Positions 8,332 to 16,750 are shown, counted from the stretch's first letter. The stretch is 64,000 bases of DNA from Neobacillus sp. DY30 (GCF_030123065.1 NZ_CP126093.1:1120001-1184000); one strand, 5' to 3'. Numbers and translations: made by a program. The notes: generated from the sequence alone by a model not told the origin.

Positions 8332-10521
8332 ATGAAAAAAATTGTGGTTATAGCTGAAAAACCCTCTGTCGCTCGAGATATAGCACGAGTACTGAACTGC
8401 AATAAAAAAGGAAATGGTTTTTTAGAAGGAGACAAATATATTGTTACATGGGCACTAGGACATTTAGTTACTCTGGCAGATCCGGAAGTATATGACGATA
8501 AATATAAAACCTGGAAAATGGAAGATTTACCGATGCTTCCAAATGAGTTAAAACTTGTTGTCATTAAGCAAAGCAGTAAGCAGTTTCATGCTGTAAAAAG
8601 CCAACTGCAACGATCTGATGTCGGGGAAATTGTAATTGCAACAGATAGCGGCCGTGAAGGGGAACTAGTTGCAAGATGGATCCTTGCTAAGGCAAAGGTT
8701 AATAAACCTACAAAACGTCTATGGATATCTTCTGTTACAGATAAAGCAATTAGAGATGGCTTTGCCAACTTAAAGCCGGGCAAAGCCTATGAAAATTTAT
8801 ATGAATCTGCTGTTGCGCGGTCAGAAGCGGATTGGTATATCGGTCTTAATGCAACACGTGCATTAACAACCCGCTTTAATGCACAGTTAAACTGTGGCCG
8901 TGTACAAACCCCAACGGTTGCAATCATTGCAGCACGGGAGGAAGAAATTAAAAACTTTAAAGCCCAAACTTATTACGGGATCGAAGCGCAAACATCAGAT
9001 AATTTAAAATTGACTTGGCAGGATGCAAAAGGAAATAGCCGAAGCTTTGATAAAGAGAAAGTCGATTCAATTGTAAAAAGACTGGGCAAACAAAACGCCA
9101 TAATAAAAGAAATTGAGAGAAAACAGAAAAAAACCTTTTCTCCTGGGCTTTATGATTTAACTGAATTGCAGCGCGATGCGAACAAGATCTTTGGTTATTC
9201 TGCCAAGGAAACGTTAAACATTATGCAAAAGCTTTACGAGCAGCATAAAGTCTTAACCTATCCTCGTACAGACTCTCGTTACCTTTCTTCTGATATTGTA
9301 GGAACGCTTCCAGAACGCTTGAGAGCATGTGGAGTAGGAGAGTACCGTCCGTTAACCAATAAGATCTTAAGTAAGTCAATAAAAGCATCGAAGGCATTTG
9401 TAGATGACAGCAAGGTTTCTGATCACCATGCGATTATTCCAACAGAAAGTTATGTAAACTTCTCAGCTTTCACAGATAAAGAGCGGAAAATTTATGATCT
9501 AGTGGTGAAACGATTCTTAGCCGTGTTATTCCCGGCATTTGAATATGAGCAATTAACGCTTCGTGCAAAAATCGGTGAAGAAAACTTTGTTGCCAGGGGA
9601 AAAACTATTCTTTCGAGTGGATGGAAAGAGGTATACGAGAACCGCTTTGAAGACGAGGATGCAGCAGACGACTTAAAGGAACAGATTTTACCACGACTTG
9701 AAAAAAATAATACCCTTAATGTGAAGTTAATCGCACAAACATCAGGTCAAACTAGTCCGCCTGCCCGTTTTAATGAGGCAACATTACTTTCGGCAATGGA
9801 AAACCCAACGAAGTATATGGAAACCAATAATAAACAACTGGCAGAAACGTTAAAATCAACTGGTGGATTAGGAACTGTAGCAACGCGTGCAGATATTATT
9901 GAAAAGCTATTCAATTCCTTTTTAATCGAAAAACGTGGTAAAGACATTCACCTTACGTCAAAGGGACGTCAATTGCTGGATTTGGTACCTGAAGAACTTA
10001 AGTCACCTGCCTTAACAGCTGAGTGGGAACAAAAGCTTGACCAAATTGCCCAAGGTAAGTTGAAAAAAGATGTTTTTATCAGCGAAATGAAAAAATACAC
10101 AAAAGAAATTGTCGCGGAAATAAAAGCCAGTAACAAAAAATATAAGCACGACAATATCTCTACAAAAAGCTGCCCTGATTGTGGAAAACCGATGCTTGAA
10201 GTAAATGGGAAAAAAGGCAAAATGCTTGTATGCCAAGACCGCGAATGCGGACATCGAAAAAATGTTTCTAGAGTTACAAATGCGCGCTGCCCGCAATGTC
10301 ATAAAAAACTGGAGCTTCGCGGTGAAGGGGAAGGTCAAATTTTCGTTTGTAAATGTGGGCATCGTGAGAAACTAACTGCGTTTGAAGCACGACGAAAAAA
10401 AGAATCTTCAGGTAAAGTAGATAAACGTACGGTGCAAAAGTATCTGAAAAACCAAAACAAGGAAGAAGAGCCTATTAATACAGCTTTAGCTGATGCTTTA
10501 AAAAAGTTGAATCTAAAGTAA
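8332..10521 (+). CDS. topB: DNA topoisomerase III
   Basis: A 729-residue type IA topoisomerase. The N-terminal TOPRIM domain starts with IVVIAEKPSVARDIA and has ATDSGREGELVARWI, giving the acidic triad. The catalytic tyrosine is Y310 in LTYPRTDSRYL. The end carries zinc-ribbon repeats (CPDCGKPM, CQDRECG, CPQCHKKL, CKCGHRE), then a basic tail. Type IA enzymes pass one DNA strand through another and decatenate replication or recombination intermediates. The start has AAAGGATG 8 bases upstream. The gene stands alone, with a strong terminator behind it. Confidence 0.97.
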   Translation: MKKIVVIAEKPSVARDIARVLNCNKKGNGFLEGDKYIVTWALGHLVTLADPEVYDDKYKTWKMEDLPMLPNELKLVVIKQSSKQFHAVKSQLQRSDVGEIVIATDSGREGELVARWILAKAKVNKPTKRLWISSVTDKAIRDGFANLKPGKAYENLYESAVARSEADWYIGLNATRALTTRFNAQLNCGRVQTPTVAIIAAREEEIKNFKAQTYYGIEAQTSDNLKLTWQDAKGNSRSFDKEKVDSIVKRLGKQNAIIKEIERKQKKTFSPGLYDLTELQRDANKIFGYSAKETLNIMQKLYEQHKVLTYPRTDSRYLSSDIVGTLPERLRACGVGEYRPLTNKILSKSIKASKAFVDDSKVSDHHAIIPTESYVNFSAFTDKERKIYDLVVKRFLAVLFPAFEYEQLTLRAKIGEENFVARGKTILSSGWKEVYENRFEDEDAADDLKEQILPRLEKNNTLNVKLIAQTSGQTSPPARFNEATLLSAMENPTKYMETNNKQLAETLKSTGGLGTVATRADIIEKLFNSFLIEKRGKDIHLTSKGRQLLDLVPEELKSPALTAEWEQKLDQIAQGKLKKDVFISEMKKYTKEIVAEIKASNKKYKHDNISTKSCPDCGKPMLEVNGKKGKMLVCQDRECGHRKNVSRVTNARCPQCHKKLELRGEGEGQIFVCKCGHREKLTAFEARRKKESSGKVDKRTVQKYLKNQNKEEEPINTALADALKKLNLK

Positions 10522-10555
10522 AGAATACGAAATAAGCTAGTTGTTAAGACACATA

Positions 10556-10587
10556 AAAGGTCCTGCTTTTCGCAGGACTTTTTTTTA
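10556..10587 (+). terminator. Terminator of topB
   Basis: Stem GTCCTGC / GCAGGAC (extended by A-T pairs) with a TTTTC loop and eight T after it. Confidence 0.92.
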
Positions 10588-10769
10588 GAATGAAACACCT
10601 AATACGTTTATTTACTATTGTGCTAAAGTGTTATTGTGCTAAAATTCTGTCAATTATGTTGACAATCAAGCTTTTTATCACATACAATAATTATTAGAAT
10701 AAAAATAGTTGAATGGAATGATAACCTATGAGGCAAACAAAAACAAAATATCATTCAATAATGTTAATA

Positions 10770-10817
10770 AAAGAGGCTGGACTCCAAATCTAATCGGATA
10801 TGGAATCCAGCCTCTTT
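10770..10817 (+). terminator. Leader hairpin upstream of hutH (possible attenuator)
   Basis: A 12-bp perfect stem AAAGAGGCTGGA / TCCAGCCTCTTT encloses a 24-base loop and is followed by CTTTATT, ending 36 bases before the hutH start. It could be an intrinsic terminator in the hutH leader, and so a site for antitermination, but no second terminator-less alternative pairing was obvious to me. Confidence 0.55.
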
Positions 10818-10852
10818 CTTTATTCTAATAAAGTGGTAGAGGGGCGAGAAAT

Positions 10853-12370
10853 ATGATTATGCTGACAGGTCAAAGTTTAACATTGGAACAAATGAAAGAG
10901 ATTTTATTTCGAAAAGAGAAGGTTTTTGCTTCTGATAAAAGTATGGAGCTTGTAAAGAAGAGCCGTGAAGCTGTGGAAAGAATTGTTTCCGACCATAAAG
11001 TGGTGTACGGAATAAATACAGGATTTGGAAAGTTTAGTGATGTTTTGATCGACAGAGAGAACGTCAGGGAATTACAGCTAAACTTAATCCGTTCCCATGC
11101 TTGTGGAGTCGGCGAACCTTTTCCAGAAATTGTTTCAAAAGCGATGGTTCTATTACGGGCCAATGCACTTTTAAAAGGTTTTTCAGGTGTTAGACCAATC
11201 ATTATTGAGAAACTTTTAGAGCTAGTCAATACTGATATCATACCGGTTATTCCTCAGCAGGGTTCATTGGGTGCCAGCGGTGATTTGGCGCCGCTTTCCC
11301 ACTTAGCTTTAGTACTTATTGGGGAAGGGGAAGTCTTTTACAAAGGCAATAGGATGGACTCGATTCATGCTCTTCAAATGGAAGGAATTCTGCCCATTAC
11401 ATTAGAGGCAAAAGAAGGTCTTGCATTAATTAATGGAACGCAGGCGATGACAGCGATGGGAGTCGTCGGCTATCTTGAAGCAGAGCAGCTTGCATTTGAA
11501 AGTGAACTCATCGCTGCCATGACGATGGAAGGTCTGAACGGAATACTAGATGCGTTTGCTGAGGAGGTTCATGCAGCAAGGGGGTACCAGCAGCAGATTG
11601 ATACAGCAGCGAGAATCCGCAATTATCTAAGTGATAGTTTATTAACCAGTGTTCAAGGAGAATACCGGGTGCAAGATGCTTATTCCATTAGGTGTATACC
11701 ACAAGTCCATGGTGCTTCATGGCAGGCATTGGATTATGTAAAAGAAAAATTAGAAATCGAAATGAATGCAGCCACAGACAATCCTTTAATATTTGATGAA
11801 GGGGCAAAGGTTATTTCAGGCGGAAATTTTCATGGTCAGCCGATTGCTTTCGCAATGGACTTTATGAAAATTGCAGTTGCAGAGCTTGCGAATATTTCTG
11901 AAAGACGTATTGAGAGATTAGTAAATCCACAGTTGAACGATCTGCCTGCTTTTTTAAGTCCTGAGCCTGGTCTGCAGTCAGGGGCGATGATTATGCAATA
12001 TGCCGCCGCATCGTTAGTATCAGAAAATAAAACTCTTGCCCATCCAGCGAGTGTGGATTCCATTCCTTCTTCCGCAAATCAGGAAGACCATGTCAGTATG
12101 GGAACGATCGCCTCTAGGCATGCTTATCAAATTATCCAGAATGCGCGCAGGGTACTGGCAATTGAATTCATCTGCGCTATGCAGGCCGTTGAAATTCGCG
12201 GGGTAGAAAAAATGGCGAGCCAGACTAGGAAGATGTATGAGAAGGGTAGAGAGCTAGTTCCTTCCATCATGAAGGATCGAATCTTTTCTAAAGATATTGA
12301 AAGGGCTGCAACAGGTCTAAAAGACATGGATTTAAGAAAGCTCATTAAAATAGTTGATAATGTTAAATAA
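10853..12370 (+). CDS. hutH: Histidine ammonia-lyase
   Basis: A 505-residue lyase that converts L-histidine to trans-urocanate and ammonia, the first step of histidine degradation. The self-processing MIO cofactor triad Ala141-Ser142-Gly143 lies in [19 protein letters not shown], and the expected [11 protein letters not shown] is near residue 50. The start is ATG at 10853 or 10859; a GAGGGGCGAG site precedes both. No hutU, hutI, hutG or hutP is near, so it is an orphan copy in this window and the rest of the pathway must be elsewhere or missing. A hairpin in its leader may regulate it. Confidence 0.95.
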   Translation: MIMLTGQSLTLEQMKEILFRKEKVFASDKSMELVKKSREAVERIVSDHKVVYGINTGFGKFSDVLIDRENVRELQLNLIRSHACGVGEPFPEIVSKAMVLLRANALLKGFSGVRPIIIEKLLELVNTDIIPVIPQQGSLGASGDLAPLSHLALVLIGEGEVFYKGNRMDSIHALQMEGILPITLEAKEGLALINGTQAMTAMGVVGYLEAEQLAFESELIAAMTMEGLNGILDAFAEEVHAARGYQQQIDTAARIRNYLSDSLLTSVQGEYRVQDAYSIRCIPQVHGASWQALDYVKEKLEIEMNAATDNPLIFDEGAKVISGGNFHGQPIAFAMDFMKIAVAELANISERRIERLVNPQLNDLPAFLSPEPGLQSGAMIMQYAAASLVSENKTLAHPASVDSIPSSANQEDHVSMGTIASRHAYQIIQNARRVLAIEFICAMQAVEIRGVEKMASQTRKMYEKGRELVPSIMKDRIFSKDIERAATGLKDMDLRKLIKIVDNVK

Positions 12371-12375
12371 GCAAA

Positions 12376-12400
12376 AAAAGGCGTGAATTTCACGCCTTTT
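12376..12400. terminator. Bidirectional terminator after hutH
   Basis: An 11-bp stem AAAAGGCGTGA / TCACGCCTTTT with an ATT loop, shared by hutH and the convergent small gene. Confidence 0.9.
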
Positions 12401-12563
12401 ATTCTACGTCCTTCGTTTCAACTCTATTCTTAAATGCTTCTTGTACTACAATAAACTCTTCGTCCCCAATGGCTTCCTTTGAATGTTTTTCAACTACGTT
12501 ATCCTTAGGTAAATTTCCAGGATGGCCTTTCTTTTTATGGTTAAAATGTTCTCCACGTGCCAA
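12399..12563 (-). CDS. Small hydrophilic protein, 54 aa
   Basis: TTG start at 12563 with an AAAGGAGTG site 6 bases upstream. The peptide begins ARGEHFNHKKKGHPGN, is His/Lys-rich at the N-terminus and acidic at the C-terminus (IGDEEF, VETKDVE). It has no membrane segment or cysteine. The strong translation signal and a terminator placed exactly at its end support a real gene. I do not recognise the family; small hydrophilic peptides of this kind in Bacillaceae are often sporulation or stress proteins, but that is only a guess. Confidence 0.6.
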   Translation of the reverse strand: MARGEHFNHKKKGHPGNLPKDNVVEKHSKEAIGDEEFIVVQEAFKNRVETKDVE

Positions 12564-12640
12564 ATTAAACACTCCTTTCGTCTACGAATGTATCATTCCC
12601 AAACGAAAGAAATTTATTAATGAAGCAGGTAGAAAGATTT

Positions 12641-12760
12641 TTATTTACCTTCTATATTTTCATCAGATTTTGCTGGTTTGCACATGCGGTCAAGCAGGTA
12701 ACCGAAAAACACCATAAAACCAATTGGAATAGCAAAATTTAACACATGAATGGTTGTCAT
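12641..12760 (-). CDS. Small single-span membrane protein, 39 aa
   Basis: ATG at 12760 with GGTGGTGATC upstream, one base off the consensus GGAGGTGATC. The peptide starts MTTIHVLNFA, has one hydrophobic helix (IPIGFMVFFGYLLD), then a basic RMCKPAK and an acidic end. The topology is like that of many Bacillus membrane micropeptides. No family recognised. It lies upstream of, and in the same direction as, the 54-residue gene, so the two may be co-transcribed. Confidence 0.55.
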   Translation of the reverse strand: MTTIHVLNFAIPIGFMVFFGYLLDRMCKPAKSDENIEGK

Positions 12761-13179
12761 TATAAAGGATCACCACCATATTTATAATATTTTTAATATT
12801 TAGTATATTTTAATGTTGTTAATAAATAAGTCAATTATCACAAAATAGACAAATTTCACAGTATTTTCTAGTCTTTTTGTATCAATTTTACAAATTACTT
12901 CCTCAGGTAAAATTACCAAATTCGACCAAATTTTTTATTTTTTCCATTAAACTTCTATCGAAATCGTTTATTTTAGACTATTTGTAAAGTATCTAAAGGT
13001 CTTTTTGTTGAAAAATGGAATATTTTGTGTAAAAAAAAGCTTCGAAAAAATAAATTATTTGACAAAATGCAACACGATACTGAAAAAGTACTATATATAA
13101 TAAACATAGGAATGATGGAACTGGAAGACTAGTCTGCCGAATATACTGAATAATCAATGATTTATGAGCAATTAGCAAC
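12761..13179. other. AT-rich leader/promoter region upstream of the riboswitch
   Basis: A very AT-rich 419-base stretch without a supported gene. It must hold the promoter for the riboswitch-sinI transcript. A TATAAT at 13096-13101 is the best -10 candidate, but no well-spaced -35 hexamer precedes it; the nearest TTGACA (13059) is 31 bases away. Confidence 0.4.
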
Positions 13180-13264
13180 AGAAAAGGGCAAACCTATTGA
13201 AAAATGGGGACGCAAAGCCGAGGATCTAAGGTATGAATTTTACTATGATGGCCGGGCTGCCTGG
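13180..13264 (+). promoter_or_regulatory. Cyclic-di-GMP class I riboswitch aptamer (GEMM-I)
   Basis: The conserved core elements are present in order. AGGGCAAACC (13185-13194) is followed by a hairpin CCTATT-GAAA-AATGGG with a GNRA tetraloop, then GACGCAAAGCC (13209-13219), then ATCTAAGGT, a variable hairpin, and GGCCGGGCTGCC (13250-13261). This matches the GEMM-I consensus seen in Vibrio and Clostridium examples, including the tetraloop and the GCCGGG-TGCC closing strand. It ends about 32 bases before the sinI start. The expression platform is not obvious: a weak AATAC/GTATT hairpin sits next to the sinI ribosome binding site, so translational control is more likely than termination. Confidence 0.9.
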
Positions 13265-13296
13265 AATACGACAATGTATTTTGGGAGTGATTCAGA

Positions 13297-13446
13297 GTGG
13301 CAATAGCTGATAGTATGAAAAATGGGATGGACCCAGAATGGTTAGCTCTTATTTTAGAGGCAAAGGAGTTAGGAATTTCAAAGGAAACAATCTTAAATTT
13401 CCTCCACAAGAACGAAGTCAGAGAGGTAGTATTAAAACATCGATAA
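13297..13446 (+). CDS. sinI: SinI-type anti-repressor, 49 aa
   Basis: GTG start with GGGAGTG seven bases upstream. The protein contains MDPEWLALILEAKELGISKE followed by TILNFLHKNEV, which matches the SinI dimerisation helices of B. subtilis (LDQEWVELMVEAKEANIS, then IRKYLLLN). SinI binds SinR one-to-one and releases it from matrix-gene promoters, so it triggers biofilm matrix production. It is shorter than B. subtilis SinI (57 residues) at the C-terminus. It is preceded by a c-di-GMP riboswitch and faces sinR across a shared terminator, unlike the co-directional sinI-sinR of B. subtilis. Confidence 0.85.
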   Translation: MAIADSMKNGMDPEWLALILEAKELGISKETILNFLHKNEVREVVLKHR

Positions 13447-13457
13447 AATTTATAAAA

Positions 13458-13500
13458 GAACAAAGCATACTACAAAAACCGCGTAGTATGCCTTGTTTTT
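13458..13500. terminator. Bidirectional terminator between sinI and sinR
   Basis: Stem GCATACTAC / GTAGTATGC extended by ACAA/TTGT around one mismatch, loop AAAAACCGC, then a run of T on the plus strand. Confidence 0.85.
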
Positions 13501-13503
13501 TTA

Positions 13504-13833
13504 TTATTCGTTATTGTTTTGACCAATTCGCCACTTATTGAATTCAATAAAGTCGCGAAATTGTTCTTTGGATACACCTGACTCCATTGCTTCTTTTACA
13601 ATACTCATCCAATCACTATCTAATTCTTCTTTATTAATGTGCTCATTTATTAGATGATCAACCGGTACGTTTAATACAGAAGAAATCTTTTCAAGGAACT
13701 GGATAGAAGGATTTCTTTGCAGGTTTCTTTCCAGAGAGCTTAAGTAAGATTTAGCGACACCTGCTTGCTCGGCAAGTTCTGATAATGACATCTTTTTTTC
13801 TAACCGTAGTTTTTTAACACGATCACCTATCAT
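13504..13833 (-). CDS. sinR: SinR-type transcriptional repressor
   Basis: A 109-residue protein. The N-terminal helix-turn-helix (residues 1-66) begins MIGDRVKKLRLEKKMSLSEL and contains AGVAKSYLSSLERN, nearly identical to B. subtilis SinR. The C-terminal Sin dimerisation domain has DSDWMSIVKEAMESGVSKEQ and a FIEFNKW end. I use the ATG giving MIGDRV, which matches the family start; a GTG three codons upstream is possible. SinR represses matrix operons and is antagonised by SinI, encoded opposite. AAGAAC (a GTTCTT half-site on the other strand) occurs in its upstream region near 13900, a possible SinR autoregulatory site. Confidence 0.9.
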   Translation of the reverse strand: MIGDRVKKLRLEKKMSLSELAEQAGVAKSYLSSLERNLQRNPSIQFLEKISSVLNVPVDHLINEHINKEELDSDWMSIVKEAMESGVSKEQFRDFIEFNKWRIGQNNNE

Positions 13834-14040
13834 TGGGCTCACACACCTAATTTTTATTATAGCTATAATAATTTTATCAGAAAAGCTGTAAAAGTTCCAT
13901 ATTAAGAACAGTTTATTATAAGAAAAATATTTTTCAACATCGAATATTTTTTGAAAAAATGTAAGCTAAGCGATAATATTAAAGAGCATTTCTATTTACA
14001 AGAATACTTAAAAATAATATATAAAAAGGTTGGGAAAATC

Positions 14041-14793
14041 ATGATTGTTCTTAAATCACAGCGAGAAATTGATGCGATGCAAAAAGCAGGAGAAATTCTT
14101 GCTTCATGCCATAAAGAAATTGCAAAAATGATAAAACCAGGTATAACGACGTGGGAAATTGAGGAATTTGTTGATGATTACCTATTAAAATACAATGCTG
14201 CTCCGCAACAAAAGGGCTATAAGGGCTATAAATATGCAACATGTGCGAGCATTAACGATGAAGTTTGCCATGGTTTTCCAAGAAAGGAGCCTTTAAAGGA
14301 AGGCGATATTGTAACCATCGATATGGTCGTTAATTATAATGGAGGTTTAGCTGATTCGGCATGGTCCTATGCGGTTGGGAATGTCTCTAAGGAAACAGAG
14401 CACTTATTAATGGTTACAAAAGAGGCACTTTATAAAGGAATAGAACAGGCAATCCCTGGCAATAGGATTGGAGATATTGGTCATGCTATTCAAACGTATG
14501 TAGAAGGGGAAGGGTTGTCAGTTGTTCGTGATTTTATTGGCCATGGAATTGGTGCAGTCATTCATGAAAAACCCGATGTACCACATTACGGGCTGCCTGG
14601 AAAAGGCCCAAGAATAAAAGAAGGTATGGTATTTACCATAGAGCCAATGGTTAATATGGGTATGTACCAAACAAAGATGGATAGTAATGGCTGGACAGCT
14701 AGGACTATTGATGGAAAATATTCTGCCCAATATGAACATACAATTGCCATTACCAAGAAAGGTCCGATTATTTTAACTGAACAGAAAAAATAA
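14041..14793 (+). CDS. map: Methionine aminopeptidase, type I
   Basis: A 250-residue enzyme that removes the initiator methionine from new proteins. All five metal ligands are visible: D in VTIDMVVNYN, D in GGLADSAW, H in GHGIG, E in FTIEPM and E in AQYEHTI. I start at the ATG at 14041 (MIVLKSQREIDAM), the usual family start; the longer upstream frame adds 30 unlike residues. The site (GGTTGGG) is weak. It is divergent from sinR and monocistronic. Bacillaceae often carry a second map gene; this looks like the YflG/MapB-type extra copy, because it is not beside adk/infA. Confidence 0.93.
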   Translation: MIVLKSQREIDAMQKAGEILASCHKEIAKMIKPGITTWEIEEFVDDYLLKYNAAPQQKGYKGYKYATCASINDEVCHGFPRKEPLKEGDIVTIDMVVNYNGGLADSAWSYAVGNVSKETEHLLMVTKEALYKGIEQAIPGNRIGDIGHAIQTYVEGEGLSVVRDFIGHGIGAVIHEKPDVPHYGLPGKGPRIKEGMVFTIEPMVNMGMYQTKMDSNGWTARTIDGKYSAQYEHTIAITKKGPIILTEQKK

Positions 14794-14817
14794 AACAGAT
14801 CCGGTGAGATCTGTTTT
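14792..14817. terminator. Bidirectional terminator after map
   Basis: A 10-bp stem AAAACAGATC / GATCTGTTTT with a 6-base loop, followed by ATTTATG. It is shared with the convergent yfkK. Confidence 0.9.
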
Positions 14818-15043
14818 ATTTATGTTTGCGAAGGTTTCCCAATTCCTCCACTAAAGCCTGCATTTCGTTAGGGCTAAAAGAAGGTTTTTTCATAACCATC
14901 TCATAAATTTCTTTTAATTCCTCATACATTTCTTCATCAAAGTGTGAAGGTTTAATGGCTCCGAGATTTAGTACTTTTAACTTTTCTTTAATTTGTTCAA
15001 TCATATACTCTACATTTTCAATTGTTTTCTCTGATAAATTCAT
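14816..15043 (-). CDS. yfkK: DUF1128 / UPF0435 protein, YfkK-like
   Basis: A 75-residue soluble, charged and helical protein beginning [20 protein letters not shown], with [15 protein letters not shown] near the end. Length and pattern fit the UPF0435 family (B. subtilis YfkK, 71 residues), which has no known function. Synteny supports it: yfkI-, yfkH-, yfkF-, yfkE- and yfkD-like genes follow in order. The start is preceded by AAAGGGTGACGGG. Confidence 0.85.
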   Translation of the reverse strand: MNLSEKTIENVEYMIEQIKEKLKVLNLGAIKPSHFDEEMYEELKEIYEMVMKKPSFSPNEMQALVEELGNLRKHK

Positions 15044-15276
15044 CCCGTCACCCTTTCAGTATTCGTAACTTTATCTTTCCATTTTCAATCACAGATGTCA
15101 ATCTAAACATGTTTTGTGGAGTCTATTGATGGGTAATAAAAATAATAGGATAAAAATATCGCGAACTCTTGCATTTGTCTATAAGCTTAAAGCAAAATAT
15201 AAAGTGGAGTTTTTTGGTATTTTTTTATAGTGTTGAAACGGTTGATAAAAACTTTTTGAAAGGAGAGGTTAAAAAA

Positions 15277-15657
15277 ATGAGTAAAAATTTATTTTTAAAA
15301 GGCATGTTCTACGGTGCCTTAGTAGGTGGAGCACTTAGCTTATTAGATAAAAAAACACGCCAGGACATGAAGGTAAATGTGAAAAAAGCGTACGAGCAAG
15401 TTTCTTATGCGGTTCGCCATCCTGAAGAAATAACGGAAAATGTGAAAGAGGCTGCAGAAAAAATTAGAAATGCAATTGAACAGGTTAGCGAGGATATTTC
15501 TTACATAACCGATAAAGTGGATGAAATCCGTGAATTAACTCCCCAAGTAAAAGAAGCGTTGAAGGAAACGAAGAGTACTTTCACAGAACTTGGAGATTCA
15601 CTCTCAGAAGATCTATTAAAAGAGGGGAATGTGGCAGAAGATTCAGCAGCGAAGTAA
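15277..15657 (+). CDS. yfkI: YtxH-like envelope protein (YfkI position)
   Basis: A 126-residue protein with a short N-terminal hydrophobic helix (LKGMFYGALVGGALSLLD) and then a long charged amphipathic helix (residues about 25-115), the pattern of YtxH/gas-vesicle-like membrane-anchored proteins. The start at 15277 has AAAGGAGAGGT directly upstream, much better than the upstream ATG. It is followed 40 bases later by yfkH with an identical style of site, so the two form an operon as in B. subtilis. Function unknown; the symbol is given by position. Confidence 0.7.
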   Translation: MSKNLFLKGMFYGALVGGALSLLDKKTRQDMKVNVKKAYEQVSYAVRHPEEITENVKEAAEKIRNAIEQVSEDISYITDKVDEIRELTPQVKEALKETKSTFTELGDSLSEDLLKEGNVAEDSAAK

Positions 15658-15697
15658 AAATTAAGAATCGACTACATATTAAGGAGAGGTGAAAAAA

Positions 15698-16534
15698 ATG
15701 GAAAAGGCAGTGAATGTCCGTAAATCCCTGTTAAGACTTTTATGGCACAGGATTGAAGAAGATGATATACCAGGTTTATCTGCTCAGCTCGCCTATTTTT
15801 TTCTTCTTTCACTGTTTCCGCTTCTTATATTCATTTTTACGTTACTGCCATATTTGCCTATTCCATATCCTGATATTTTAGGCAGTATTAGAGAGTTTGC
15901 ACCTCCACAAACAATGGATTTGATTGAAAAAAATGTTAACCATGTAATGAATAATCGCAATGGGGGTTTGTTGTCTTTTGGGGTTATTGGTACGATTTGG
16001 TCTGCTTCTAATGGTATTCACGCCTTAGTGAGGGCTTTTAATAAGGCATATAATGTGGAAGAAAGCCGTTCTTTTATCGTTGCTAGAGGCACGGCCATTC
16101 TGTTAACGATGGGAATGATTGTCGTTTTTATCGTTGCTCTATTACTTCCGATATTCGGAAGGGAAATTGGAGTATTTCTTTTCTCTTATTTAGGGTTTAA
16201 GTTGGAATTCCTCCGTATTTGGGAAACGCTAAGATTGGTTGTCAGTGCTCTAATATTATTTTTAATTTTCACCGGATTGTATTGGATTGCTCCCAATGTC
16301 AAATTACGCTGTAGAAGTGCATTCCCAGGAGCTGGTTTTGCAACAGTGGGCTGGATTCTTTCCTCCTATGCTTTATCTTTCTATGTAAGTAACTTTAACA
16401 ACTTTTCACTAACCTATGGAAGTATTGGAGCGATTATTGTTTTACTTATTTGGCTGTATATATCAGGGTTTATTATGATTCTCGGCGGGGAAATAAATGC
16501 TTTCTATAGCGAGAAGCATAAAACTAATTGTTAA
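15698..16534 (+). CDS. yfkH: YihY/virulence factor BrkB family membrane protein
   Basis: A 278-residue protein with six or seven predicted membrane helices. Family marks are DIPGLSAQLAYFFLLSLFPL near residue 25, GTIWSASNGIHALVRAFNKAY near 115 and the C-terminal LIWLYISGFIMILGGEINA. The ATG at 15698 is favoured over an in-frame GTG at 15689, by spacing from AAGGAGAGGTG. It is the second gene of a yfkI-yfkH unit. The family was once called RNase BN but is now regarded as membrane proteins of unknown, perhaps transport, function. Confidence 0.88.
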   Translation: MEKAVNVRKSLLRLLWHRIEEDDIPGLSAQLAYFFLLSLFPLLIFIFTLLPYLPIPYPDILGSIREFAPPQTMDLIEKNVNHVMNNRNGGLLSFGVIGTIWSASNGIHALVRAFNKAYNVEESRSFIVARGTAILLTMGMIVVFIVALLLPIFGREIGVFLFSYLGFKLEFLRIWETLRLVVSALILFLIFTGLYWIAPNVKLRCRSAFPGAGFATVGWILSSYALSFYVSNFNNFSLTYGSIGAIIVLLIWLYISGFIMILGGEINAFYSEKHKTNC

Positions 16535-16610
16535 AATTTTTCTTTATGAAAAGTTCTTAACTGCAGACAATATAAGTGTGGGGAACAGATATCAACTAGG
16601 GGGGATCATC

Positions 16611-16715
16611 ATGACTAAACATACAAAAAAAGATGGCGGAACAAAGCAAAAGGGTAAAGGCAGTAAAGGAAATAAGACTTCAGGATCTGCAAACGGAAGC
16701 AATGGATATCACTAA
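16611..16715 (+). CDS. Small basic Gly/Lys/Ser-rich protein, 34 aa
   Basis: ATG at 16611 with a strong AGGGGGGATC site. The peptide is highly basic, low in complexity and disordered (TKHTKKDGGTKQKGKGSKGN, then SANGSNGYH). It lies between yfkH and a strong terminator, so it is transcribed with or after yfkH. No family is assigned. Composition resembles small sporulation or nucleic-acid-associated peptides of Bacillaceae, but this is only composition. The longer frame that begins inside yfkH is not favoured. Confidence 0.65.
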   Translation: MTKHTKKDGGTKQKGKGSKGNKTSGSANGSNGYH

Positions 16716-16717
16716 AT

Positions 16718-16750
16718 AGAACCGGGCATAAGCCCGGTTCTTTAATTTTT
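16718..16750. terminator. Bidirectional terminator between the small basic gene and zosA
   Basis: Stem AGAACCGGGC / GCCCGGTTCT with an ATAA loop and a T-rich tail on the plus strand. It overlaps the stop of zosA on the minus strand. Confidence 0.9.

Noticed and set aside
10589..10852. HutP-type antitermination site before hutH
   Set aside because: Only two TAG triplets with the wrong spacing are present (around 10694-10710), and no hutP gene is near.
13059..13101. TTGACA ... TATAAT promoter for the riboswitch transcript
   Set aside because: The two hexamers are 31 bases apart, too far for one sigma-A promoter. Only the TATAAT was kept as a weak candidate.
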